Source: Streptomyces iakyrus (lineage in GTDB: Bacteria > Actinomycetota > Actinomycetes > Streptomycetales > Streptomycetaceae). Taken from it: DNA of 21,356 nucleotides. The DNA lies in assembly GCF_000717055.1 (NCBI RefSeq), contig NZ_JNXI01000045.1:1-21356 (forward strand), written 5' to 3'. Below, one piece after another: positions 8,701 to 14,926 of the stretch. Position 1 is the first letter of the stretch. Each line of letters opens with the position of its first letter. A program made the translations under genes and the position numbers. The notes below the pieces were generated by a model, which searched no databases, was not told the origin of the DNA, and saw only the letters and a program-made list of their open reading frames with translations.

Positions 8701-8968
8701 CCAATGGCTGGGCCAGCAACGCCGCAAAGCCCGCGCCGGCACCCTCTCCGCCACCACCGTAGCCGCTCTCACCAGCCTGGACCCGCGGTGGAACCCGCCC
8801 TGGCCCTACACCTGGCACCGCACCTGGCAGCAATACCGCGCCACAATCAGGGGGAACGAGCCCCTCCCCGACACACTCCTACGGTGGGCCAACGCCCAAC
8901 GTAGTCAATGGAGCACTCTCCACCCCGGCCAACAACAACTGCTCACTGACACCGGCGTCACTGGATGA
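5753..8968 (+). CDS. TniQ-family protein fused to five tandem HA-like repeats
   Basis: This 1071-residue protein starts with a TniQ-type N-terminus (VAPLQGEMTLSFLGRIADRYG, about residues 13-33). A zinc-ribbon follows with C121, C124, C146 and H149, then a TniQ body to about residue 375 that aligns by eye with the shorter TniQ at 14927. Five tandem units then begin at about residues 376, 519, 664, 816 and 957 (DNA 6878, 7307, 7742, 8198, 8621), each 115-152 residues long. Every unit contains HARTYAA.HGHLA, G..LGKW...QR, LD.WWNPPW...WQ and LHP.Q..LL...GIT patterns, like the helicase-associated domains of the helicase at 568. TniQ/TnsD proteins choose targets for Tn7-like transposons by binding DNA or effector complexes, and HA repeats are predicted nucleic-acid binders. 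The GTG at 5753 has a GACGGGA element upstream. TniQ plus HA repeats is not an architecture I know. It sits directly behind tap-tpg. Confidence 0.85.
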   Translation: MGKRLLASGAFRVAPLQGEMTLSFLGRIADRYGLTVRSLLSSVTEVAGQQSVVGALQGDSEVFLNAAARDRVAALCRVPQVDIRRALPAWTREEPLGPSTERPAARLHNGVETVAAWGPACPGCVAARTGRVAPARVYLAAHQRVCPRHRCWLMGVPGSGGRVVGLAGCPEVVQAQADHRRLLRRSPVAASAFEVAEAVTASWWAQKWPEERLWAMRLEAAMPEGEDPLRWRILARDLVTYPETVALATLLASRAWRLRVAADGGGHLPYRVADVPCVPSELGHRLRRSWLTERLAACTHGPLFSWTYQCIRTKGGRGDAEQRLWQVPLALRPRPLADVLAGYQRRQTAGTEGLLAQKRLRGHSVHADGAFAVGLAHARTYAAQHGHLATRRDTRVGSFSLGKWVHNQQSHALALPEEKAAALKEVDPWWNIPWSVKWQRSYYRARDHVRRHGPLNAADGFPDTHVLTGEWLYLQCTDYNSLHPEQRRLLADIGITAQAAGSARPRRTSRTAGIDTAVACARAFVAEHGCLALATKNVSYQGFLLGKWLAAQRCLTRRQDEPAHLQVLDAIDVWWNPPWPLAWQRTWHRIRTHAQDRHQGAAEEGWPDGSDGWATWLSVQCTGYKQLHPPQQHLLAEIGITAETAATRPHEIIARLCGTGPGLAHARTYAAAHGHLATPQKACLEGFALGRWLSEQRRQAREHRRSTGGTWPVSTLLAALDPWWSPTWSLEWQRNWSRVRERSDSASAADSSGGTGIPGLEKELAGWLRRQCTDYGTLHPEQRRLLTKIGITAETGRAAQPPAPRTEPDLLDNALAQARAYAAEHGHIAAPASTVLDGFPLGKWLAWQRRRARQGRLSPTRAEALTMIDPWWNPPWPLQWQQAYHRLRTAATGADGLPTTNLPRGLCHWARVQQESWEHLHPGQQDLLTTLGITPHAAVGERPAPATRSYPASPGLDHAHVYAAQHGHLTPDKHTRQAGFPLGQWLGQQRRKARAGTLSATTVAALTSLDPRWNPPWPYTWHRTWQQYRATIRGNEPLPDTLLRWANAQRSQWSTLHPGQQQLLTDTGVTG

Positions 8969-9062
8969 GATCGGGTGTCCAACAAGCCGGTCAGCGACCA
9001 TGTGTGACGATCCATCAACTCATGACGTGAGCTGCATCACACATTTTTGAGCACGGCGTGCC

Positions 9063-9150
9063 CATGCCCTGGCCGCAGGGGTGGGCCGGTAGGTTGCCCA
9101 CCAATTCTTGGTGGGCAACCTACCGGCCCACCCCTCGCGTTAAGGGCATG
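9063..9150. repeat. Perfect 27-bp hairpin inside an outer 8-bp stem
   Basis: The left arm at 9078-9104 and the right arm at 9108-9134 are perfect reverse complements over 27 bp with a TTC loop (9105-9107). Outside them CATGCCCT (9063-9070) pairs with AGGGCATG (9143-9150) across an internal loop of 7 and 8 bases. Total pairing is 35 bp. No T-run follows, so it is not a standard intrinsic terminator. Streptomyces terminators often lack T-runs, so termination for the gene ending at 8968 remains possible. Cruciform, structured RNA or a MITE-like element are alternatives. Confidence 0.75.
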
Positions 9151-9196
9151 ACCTGCAGGAATGCAAGTTGCCCGCCTCCACGAGTTCCCACCAGTC

Positions 9197-9230
9197 TTGA
9201 CGGCGTGCCGCGGCGCCCGGCACGCCTCAA
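9197..9230 (+). promoter_or_regulatory. Leader hairpin with alternative pairing
   Basis: GGCGTGCCG (9202-9210) and CGGCACGCC (9218-9226) form a 9-bp stem with a 7-base loop. It is extended by TTGA/TCAA (9197-9200/9227-9230) around a one-base bulge. CTTGACG (9196-9202) is also complementary to CGTCAAG (9236-9242), so two mutually exclusive folds are possible just upstream of a start codon. This resembles attenuators or thermosensor-type leaders. The function is inferred only from the pairing. Confidence 0.4.
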
Positions 9231-9260
9231 CATCACGTCAAGCTGGAGGGGAAAACCCCT

Positions 9261-9470
9261 GTGCTCAACACCATCGGCAGCCTCCTGCCCACGCTCCTCG
9301 GATGCCTCGGACTCATCGCGCTCGCCTCGAACGCAACCGCTCCCTGCGGCACCCGCGCCAAGAAAGCCGCCACCACGGTCACCGACCACCTGCGCGCTAT
9401 CACCAACCACGCTCGCGCCATCGTCGCGGCCATCACCAATCGCAGCGGCCTGAACGGCGACCAGGACTGA
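9261..9470 (+). CDS. Small hypothetical membrane peptide
   Basis: A 69-residue ORF starts at GTG 9261 behind a GGAGGGG Shine-Dalgarno (9245-9251), and its codons have the strong third-position G/C of real Streptomyces genes. Residues about 5-24 (IGSLLPTLLGCLGLIALASN) form one hydrophobic segment. The rest is polar and basic with Ala-rich helix potential (AKKAATT, HARAIVAAI). The ribosome binding site lies in a small hairpin AGGGG-AAAA-CCCCT (9247-9251/9256-9260), so translation may be gated. The LLGC at residues 12-15 resembles a lipobox, but no basic residues precede it. I do not recognise a family. A small toxin-like or accessory membrane protein for the neighbouring OLD nuclease is possible but unproven. 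Confidence 0.5.
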   Translation: MLNTIGSLLPTLLGCLGLIALASNATAPCGTRAKKAATTVTDHLRAITNHARAIVAAITNRSGLNGDQD

Positions 9471-9847
9471 GCAACCACACCCGAGCACCAGTTCCATCCT
9501 CAGGCAGTCACACCATCGCCGTTCCCGGAAAGGCCGCCTGAGGATGGACTGCTCCACGCCCCCAGAGGCTTCTGGGCGCGACGTTTCGCCTCGATTCCCG
9601 GGCCGCACCGCTGCCAAAGGCATCAGACCAGCCCTCCCATCACGGCCGGAGACGCTCCCGTCGGCCGGGATGGGATCTTCGGTCGCTCTCCTACGTTGAC
9701 GCGCCCTCTGCAACGTTGGGATCCCAGCTCTCCCATGCCTCATCAGACGCTAGAGTTTTCCCACCTCGTCCCGAAGTGGTGTGTTTCAACGGCGCGTTGA
9801 CGGCTGCTGGCCACCCGCGTGTCCGTGCCGTACAGCAAGGGAGCATT
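9471..9847. other. Intergenic region with three inverted repeats
   Basis: No gene is visible. CCATCCTCAGGC (9494-9505) is repeated inverted at 9536-9547, with CAGT/ACTG flanks and a 30-base loop. CCCAGA-GGCT-TCTGGG forms a hairpin at 9561-9576. TCCCATC-A-CGGCCG at 9635-9648 pairs with 9662-9675 over 13 of 14 positions. ACGTTG/CAACGT (9693-9698/9711-9716) forms another dyad. A possible -10 TAGAGT lies at 9751-9756 without a good -35. The first hairpins could terminate the small ORF, and the later dyads may regulate the OLD gene. Confidence 0.5.
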
Positions 9848-11713
9848 GTGCGACTCGTCGAACTCAGCGTCACCAACTTCCGCTCGCTGGGCGACGTCCA
9901 GGGCATCCCGATCCACAAACAGACCATCCTGACGGGGCACAACGACTGCGGGAAGACAGCGACTCTGGACGCCATCGCTTTCCTGCTCGGCGAGCGCCCT
10001 CTCGCGGACAGTGACATCTCTCAGTTTGCCGAGAGTGAACCCGCGCGCGCTGCCCTGCCATCGGACGAGGACGCCGCGGAGCCGATCGCGGTGACGGTGG
10101 AAGGGCGGTTCGACCTGTCCGACGCCGAGAAGAAGGCCTTGGGTCTCACCTCTTCCATCCAGGTGCGCCGTCGGCACGTGGAAGGCGAAGGCGTCTCGCT
10201 TGAGTGGCTGACGCAGGTGCCGCAGAACCCCGCGCTACGGAACATCTCCTCCCTGAAGGCGCCCGAGCTCCGCAGCCTCGCCTCCGATGTAGGCGTCAAG
10301 TTGCGTGAGGGCCAGCCGAACGTCAAAGCGAGCTGGACCGAGGTTCTCGAGGAGCATGCGGCCTCAGCCCCGACGGTTGCCGGTTGGGCGCAGGCGCCCG
10401 AGCACGTCGTCAGCGCCCTGCCTCAGCTCCTCTATTTCCGGGGCGATGCTGCGGAGACTCCCGACACCGTGGTCCGCAGCATCCTGACGGCGAAGTTGCG
10501 CGAGTACACCCTGCGCGAGGAGACCCGGCAGAAGATCACCGATCTGGAGACCGATTTTTCCGGCCTGCTCAAGGACGATGCCGCCCGCCTGCAGAAATTG
10601 GTCGAGGATCGATGCGGCTTCGACTCCTTCTCGCTGGAGCCGACCGTGCAGTTCCGGCCGACTGTCAGTGGCGTCTCAATGACCGCTGCGGCACCGGGTC
10701 AGCGGGCCGTGTCACTGGCTGCGGCCGGGGCCGGCCGGTCCCGCCGGATTTCGCTGGCGCTCTGGGAGGCCAGCCAGCAGCTTCTGTCGGAAGCAGCGGA
10801 GGACGGCGTCACAGGCGGTGTGATCATCGCTTATGACGAGCCCGACACGCACCTCGACTATGAGCACCAGCGTCGCATCATGGACATGATCAAGGTGTCG
10901 GCGTCCGCCGCTCAATCCACCGTGATCGTTGCCACCCATTCCCTGAACCTGATCGACGGTGTCGACATCCAGGACATCGTGCATCTCAATAGCAGGGACG
11001 GACGAGCCTACGTACAGTCGCTCGGCGCAGAGGACACCGACGAGGACACCCGGCGCTTTCTGTCGAACATGGCGGTTTCCCTGGGCTTCCGCAACAGTGT
11101 CCTCCTACACGAACGGTGTTTCGTCGGTGTCGAGGGCCCCACCGAGTACGCGGCTCTGCCGGCACTGTTCAAGCTGGCGTTCGGCTACCCGATCCAGTCC
11201 GCGGGCATCGCACTGTGGGACTGCGGGGGCAACGACGGCGCCCTCAACTTCGCCAAATTCCTCAAGAAGCACAAGCGCACCGTCGTGTTCCTGGTCGACG
11301 GCGACTCTATCCGCGACAAGGAAAAGGAGTTCAGCCTCAATCGTTTGGAGAAGTACGGTTTCGCCGAGAAAGACTGCCTCTTCCTCGGAGACCCGAACGA
11401 ACTGGAGGACGTCTTCAGCGACGATCAGTGGGCCGACACCATGAACGCCGAATGGCCTCGCAAGGACGAGCAGCAGTGGACACCCAAGGATGTCGCAGAC
11501 CTGCGCAGCAGCGGCAAGTTCAGCAAGTCGCTTCACAGCCTGCTGTACCAGCACTCCGAGCAGGCTCCGCGTAAGAAGGAGAGCATGGTCGTCGAGTTGA
11601 CTCGCCGGCTGCGCAAGCCCTCCGACGTCCCGCCCGCGCTAGTGAAGTCGTTCGAGGATGCAATCAAGGTAGCCCGTGAAGCCGGACTGGCCTACTGGCC
11701 CGAGGAAAGCTGA
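9848..11713 (+). CDS. OLD-family endonuclease (ABC-type ATPase plus TOPRIM)
   Basis: This 621-residue protein has an ABC/SMC-type ATPase head: Walker A GHNDCGKT at residues 30-37, a signature-like GAGRSRRISLAL around 300, Walker B IIAYDEPDTHLD with D330/E331, and the H-loop ATHS with H364. A TOPRIM domain follows with E429 (VEGPTEY) and D484-G-D486. This order defines the overcoming-lysogenization-defect nucleases, which cut or nick DNA and often act in phage defence (P2 Old; GajA in Gabija). The GTG at 9848 with AAGGGA upstream (9837-9842) places the typical RLVELSVTNFRSL at the N-terminus. An in-frame start at 9716 would add 44 unrelated residues. No UvrD-like (GajB) helicase is adjacent, so it looks like a stand-alone class 1 type. 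Its only close neighbours are the small ORF at 9261 and minus-strand genes. Confidence 0.88.
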   Translation: MRLVELSVTNFRSLGDVQGIPIHKQTILTGHNDCGKTATLDAIAFLLGERPLADSDISQFAESEPARAALPSDEDAAEPIAVTVEGRFDLSDAEKKALGLTSSIQVRRRHVEGEGVSLEWLTQVPQNPALRNISSLKAPELRSLASDVGVKLREGQPNVKASWTEVLEEHAASAPTVAGWAQAPEHVVSALPQLLYFRGDAAETPDTVVRSILTAKLREYTLREETRQKITDLETDFSGLLKDDAARLQKLVEDRCGFDSFSLEPTVQFRPTVSGVSMTAAAPGQRAVSLAAAGAGRSRRISLALWEASQQLLSEAAEDGVTGGVIIAYDEPDTHLDYEHQRRIMDMIKVSASAAQSTVIVATHSLNLIDGVDIQDIVHLNSRDGRAYVQSLGAEDTDEDTRRFLSNMAVSLGFRNSVLLHERCFVGVEGPTEYAALPALFKLAFGYPIQSAGIALWDCGGNDGALNFAKFLKKHKRTVVFLVDGDSIRDKEKEFSLNRLEKYGFAEKDCLFLGDPNELEDVFSDDQWADTMNAEWPRKDEQQWTPKDVADLRSSGKFSKSLHSLLYQHSEQAPRKKESMVVELTRRLRKPSDVPPALVKSFEDAIKVAREAGLAYWPEES

Positions 11714-12076
11714 GTCAGGCGCAGTGCACGGCGGGCTCGCATCCGGCTCAGACGCTGCTCTCGGGTGGGCTCCTCCCATGAGTGCACACCCACAGACGAC
11801 GCCCAGCGCCGACCATGCCGGCTCTTCTCCTCACCGCACCACCGGCATCCAGACGGCGCAGGGGGGCCTGAATGGCGAACACGGACAGCCATAGCATGCA
11901 CCTCAGTACTCTCCGCTCGTTGTGCCGGTGACCTACTCAAAGAGTCCCACGCAGCACTGACAATCGGCAGAGCGGGAGCAGAACCCCAGCAAGCTGGTAC
12001 CGCCCGGAAACAACCAGGCCCCCGCGCGACGCCTCCAGACCGTATGCCGCAGACCGAACACCGCTCCCCTGCGAGA
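11714..12076. other. Intergenic region, no gene seen
   Basis: Between the OLD nuclease and the broken tpg I find no ORF with convincing coding character on either strand. Overlapping frames at 11692-12174 (minus) and 11765-12250 (plus) are compositional. Only short stem-loops are visible. This is slightly less GC-rich, degenerate-looking DNA, consistent with decayed sequence around the pseudogene. Confidence 0.5.
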
Positions 12077-12593
12077 TCAGTAGTCGATGTCGGTGAACTC
12101 GACCTCAAGCTGTTCAGCACCGTTCCCGTGGTCCTTGAAGGACACCTCCTGGATACCCTCAGCAATGACCTCATATGTGATCTGAGCAGCGTTGCCCCCG
12201 CTGGGCGTCGAATGGGCGCCGGGCGTACTCGGCCGACAGGCGGACGGTGATGCGGCGCAGACGTCCGTCGTCGGTGGTGCCGACGGACGTGATGCAGCCG
12301 AAGCGAGCGCGGGCCTCCCCGGTGCTCCCGTTACGGGTCACAGCCTGCTTGCGGCGCCGGTCGCGGACGCGGTGCTGCCAACGGAGCTCGAACCGCCACG
12401 TCGACACGGCCAGCGATGGCCCTGGACGGCTGTTTGCGCTCACCGGTGCGGTAGCGCTCCACAGACCGCTGAGTGATCCCGAGTTTCTGGGCCACGGCCT
12501 CGGTCGTCTTCAGCGGCTTCAGCAGGAAGTCCGATCCGCCCTATTGAGGGTCTTGGGCGGCTCGTGGGTGAAGACACGGCCGCCGGCCGATCA
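12077..12593 (-). pseudogene. tpg: Degenerate second copy of tpg (frameshifted)
   Basis: Read on the minus strand, this is a tpg relic in at least four frames. FTHEPPKTLN near 12550-12580 matches Tpg FTRQPPKTLQ. A net +2 shift follows, then LKTTEAVAQKLGITQRSVER (about 12510-12450), equivalent to the HTH of the intact copy. A second frame shift near 12388 leads to RWQHRVRDRRRKQAV and VGTTDDGRLRRITVRL. A third near 12190 leads to VIAEGIQEVSFKDHG and a terminal FTDIDY with stop at 12077-12079. The priming-region GTTDDGR is kept. A short free-standing ORF at 12171-12443 is only the middle piece. No tap remnant is evident upstream. The copy cannot encode an intact Tpg unless the sequence has errors. 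Confidence 0.85.
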
Positions 12594-12721
12594 ACGCAGG
12601 GCGGTGAGGTGGCCTCGCCTTGTGTCTGACGGTCAGCTTCCCGGAGGAGCTTCGGTGCCGTTGCCTGCCCTCACCGGGTTCTGCCATTGCCCACAGCGCT
12701 GCCGGCGGCCCCGCGCATGTC
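12594..12721. other. Short spacer between minus-strand gene and tpg relic
   Basis: This 128-bp stretch contains no gene. On the minus strand, ACAAGGCGAG near 12615-12625 vaguely resembles the tap-tpg junction of the intact locus, possibly the decayed start region of the relic. A poor stem-loop lies around 12633-12651. A clear terminator for the gene ending at 12722 is not visible. Confidence 0.3.
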
Positions 12722-14143
12722 CTATACGTCGTCGAAGCTGGGCTGACTCCATGGCTGGTCGGGGGGTGGGCCTTGGGCGCCGAGGAGCTGGGTGATCTTC
12801 TCGGCTTCGTCGCTTGAGAGATCAGAGAGCAAGCGTGTCGTTGTGCCGAGGAGGGCGTCCAGCGGTACCTGGGTACGTGCGCCGCGAGCGCTGGCGATGC
12901 CGGTGCCGAACAGGCACTGGAGAGTCTCGCCGGAAGGGATGCGGGCATCGGCTTCGATGACTCCCTCGGCCTGTCCCAGCGCGTCGCTGATGCCGTCGAG
13001 TTGGGCGTCGTGGGAGATGTCGTCTCCGGGGCCGCCGTATCCGACGTGGCGGTCCGTGACGACCATGCGAAGAGAGGTCAACGGGATACCGAAGCGGTCG
13101 GCCCTGTTCCTCACCTCGTCGAGGCGGGGCAGATCGTGCTCCTGTCCCTGCGGGAGCTGGCGCCGGGACTGGGCAACGAGCACATGGAAACGCGGGGTCT
13201 GCAGGATCAGCTGGCCGGCCTTCACTGCCCAGCGCCACGGGCTGATGTCCGCGTCAGCCATGCCAGGCACGATCATGCAGACGCGGCTGGTCCAGAGCTG
13301 GATCGCCTCACGCATCAGGTGCTGAAGGTTGCCGGTGCCGGCGGCCGGGGTGCGCAGCAGGATAGGGAGGCTGATCATGCGGACGACCCGGTTCCAGAAT
13401 GCGGAGTCGGTGATGTCCTCGGATTCCAGCAGGTACATCAGGGCCGTCTCGTCGAGATGGCCGACGCCTCGCTGGGGCGCTGGGAAGCTGGCGAGCGTGG
13501 ATCCGCCGCCCTGCCAGAGCGCGGCGAGGAAGGTTGACATCCGGTCGGCGACGTCGGTGGTCATCCGTGCGGTGAGGGCGTTGACGGCGTCGCGGGTGGG
13601 AACGCGTTCTCCCGCACGGGCGGCCTCGGCTCCCTGAACGACCGTGTTCAGGAACTTCTCGGTCGCCGCTTTGTCGAGGGTGCCGCGGCCGCCTTCGAGA
13701 ACGGAGCGGGACACCAGACGGGGGATGCCGGGAGAGTCGTCGGCTGGTTGGAGTGCGCCGAGTGCGGAAGCGTCGAGGAGCAGCGCGGTGCTGCTGCCGG
13801 GCAGCGAAGGAAAATCTCCTTGCTGCCGTTCGGTGGGCAGTTGACCGAGCGCCAGGAGCACCGGCCGATCGGCACGGGGAAGGCGCTGCAGGTCGTCCTC
13901 GAGCTCGCGCTGGTCGGATGTGGTGCGCAGGTAGATGAACCGGCGCGGTGTGCGGGGTCTGCCGGGCCATTCGAGGACCATGTCGGGGACATGGGTGTGG
14001 TTGAAGAACTCGGTCTTGGTGATGGTGGCACCGGGGTCCATGCGGCGCAGGTGGCGGGCGACGATGTCTTTGACCCGGGTGAACATCATCCGGTCGTCGG
14101 GCTCGTCCATGGCCTGGGAGATCGACTGTTCGACGAGGTTCAC
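12722..14143 (-). CDS. Hypothetical protein, partner of PD-(D/E)xK protein
   Basis: I do not recognise this 473-residue protein. The GTG start (14143) overlaps the TGA of the preceding nuclease-like gene by four bases (GTGA), so the two are translationally coupled and probably act together. An alternative GTG is one codon upstream. Residues about 20-100 (FTRVKDIVARHL...VPDMVLEW...RRFIYLRTTS) resemble a PD-(D/E)xK-like fold with D54 but no E-x-K, so this would be an inactive or distant relative. The middle (about 140-290) is mostly helical and contains LLLDASALGAL and WNRVVRMISLPILL. The C-terminal third has VTDRHVGYGGPGDD and ends acidic (PSFDDV). No membrane span or signal peptide is seen. 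Together with its neighbour it may form a restriction-like or defence module, which is inferred from context only. Confidence 0.72.
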   Translation of the reverse strand: MNLVEQSISQAMDEPDDRMMFTRVKDIVARHLRRMDPGATITKTEFFNHTHVPDMVLEWPGRPRTPRRFIYLRTTSDQRELEDDLQRLPRADRPVLLALGQLPTERQQGDFPSLPGSSTALLLDASALGALQPADDSPGIPRLVSRSVLEGGRGTLDKAATEKFLNTVVQGAEAARAGERVPTRDAVNALTARMTTDVADRMSTFLAALWQGGGSTLASFPAPQRGVGHLDETALMYLLESEDITDSAFWNRVVRMISLPILLRTPAAGTGNLQHLMREAIQLWTSRVCMIVPGMADADISPWRWAVKAGQLILQTPRFHVLVAQSRRQLPQGQEHDLPRLDEVRNRADRFGIPLTSLRMVVTDRHVGYGGPGDDISHDAQLDGISDALGQAEGVIEADARIPSGETLQCLFGTGIASARGARTQVPLDALLGTTTRLLSDLSSDEAEKITQLLGAQGPPPDQPWSQPSFDDV

Positions 14144-14748
14144 CACGAGCCCTCTCTGCGGGTGAGTTCGGCGGCGACGATGGCTGCCCAGTCCTTGAGC
14201 GGCAGGAGGGTTTCCTGCTTGTCCGAGAGCACGATCAGCCACAGGCGTGCGGCGACCGACTGGGCGAGTTCAACGTCCAGGAGTTTTCGGGCTTCCTCGG
14301 TGTCGCTGGTGCCGAAAACGCGGCTGCTGTGCTGAAGGACCGCGGTCTCCACCTGGCTGGGTGAGTTGAGGGTGGACCAGGAGTTCGCGCGGAAGGGTGC
14401 CCAGGTGATCCACATGAAGTGGTCGCTGAGGTGGTGCTGGGCCTGGGCTGCGACGTAGCACTTGGCGAGGAACTCGTCGAACTGGGTTCCCTGATCGCTG
14501 GGTTGTGCGTAGTTCTTGACCTCCGCGCAGAACATGTCGTTCTGGTAAGGGTCACCGCGCATGGCGCCACCCAGATCGAAGGAGAACGTCCGGCCTCCGT
14601 ACGGCCAGGACAGTGTCAGCCGGCGGCCGCAGGACTCCGAGTCCGTGTTCGCGTACGCGCCGAAGATACGCATCGTGCCCTCGAGCCACTGCTTGGCTCT
14701 GCGGGCCCCCGAGAAGCCCTTCACCTGAGCATCTTCGCCAACCACCAC
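14140..14748 (-). CDS. PD-(D/E)xK nuclease-like protein
   Basis: This 202-residue protein contains FSFDLGG with D58 and FCAEVKNY with E76-V-K78, the D...ExK arrangement of restriction-type nucleases. R42/R43 and R53 and an aromatic-rich stretch HFMWITWAPF lie around it. The rest is helical and ends in LTRREGSW. The target is unknown, and a DNA endonuclease is the most likely activity. The GTG at 14748 has no Shine-Dalgarno, but TAAGCT at 14760-14755 is a plausible -10 that would place transcription start on or next to the GTG, which suggests a leaderless mRNA. Internal starts at about residues 9 and 26 are alternatives. It is divergent from the TniQ-Tns operon, with 178 bp between the start codons, and first gene of a two-gene unit. 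Confidence 0.7.
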   Translation of the reverse strand: MVVGEDAQVKGFSGARRAKQWLEGTMRIFGAYANTDSESCGRRLTLSWPYGGRTFSFDLGGAMRGDPYQNDMFCAEVKNYAQPSDQGTQFDEFLAKCYVAAQAQHHLSDHFMWITWAPFRANSWSTLNSPSQVETAVLQHSSRVFGTSDTEEARKLLDVELAQSVAARLWLIVLSDKQETLLPLKDWAAIVAAELTRREGSW

Positions 14749-14926
14749 GTGCGTAGCTTAGTGCGATCAGATCATCACGGTGCGCTTGAACGGGCCAATC
14801 CGCCGCCACACCGACGCCTGCAGTCCCTGAGGGAGACTCATGGCCCGGAGGAAGTAGACCGACCGAGGACCGGCCGGCTGCTGCGAAATCCCCCGCCCGG
14901 AGCGGTGAACACGAGACCGTGGTGGA
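14749..14926. promoter_or_regulatory. Divergent promoter region
   Basis: This 178-bp gap separates the minus-strand nuclease pair from the plus-strand tniQ-tns operon. For the minus strand a -10-like TAAGCT lies at 14760-14755. For the plus strand TTGAAC at 14786-14791 could be a -35, but no matching -10 is obvious. GTGGTGGAG abuts the tniQ start. If one end of the Tn7-like element lies beside tniQ, TnsB-binding repeats would be expected here, but I see no convincing ones. Confidence 0.35.

Larger units (their letters stand above)
8969..9260. other. Hairpin-rich intergenic region, possible structured leader
   Basis: Several inverted repeats are packed between the TniQ-HA gene and the small ORF at 9261. 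They are ATGTGTGA/TCACACAT (9000-9007/9037-9044, right arm running into TTTTT), the very large hairpin at 9063-9150, a 9-bp GGCGTGCCG hairpin at 9202-9226 and a small hairpin over the Shine-Dalgarno at 9247-9260. CTTGACG (9196-9202) can alternatively pair with CGTCAAG (9236-9242), which would compete with the 9-bp hairpin. This could be a structured RNA leader, a transposon or MITE end, or a strong terminator region. Confidence 0.55.

Noticed and set aside
6878..8965. Tandem repeats taken as a CRISPR array or satellite
   Set aside because: The repetition is of protein modules about 140 codons long with diverged DNA, not short identical repeats with spacers.
11714..12076. tRNA or small RNA gene in the spacer
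   Set aside because: No cloverleaf, T-loop motif or strong stem-loop was found on either strand.
12171..12443. Free-standing 90-residue minus-strand gene
   Set aside because: It is only the middle segment of the frameshifted tpg relic; the flanking parts of Tpg lie in other frames.
14749..14926. TnsB-binding repeats or a transposon end next to tniQ
   Set aside because: I looked for repeated motifs of about 20 bp and a TGT terminus and found none that were convincing.
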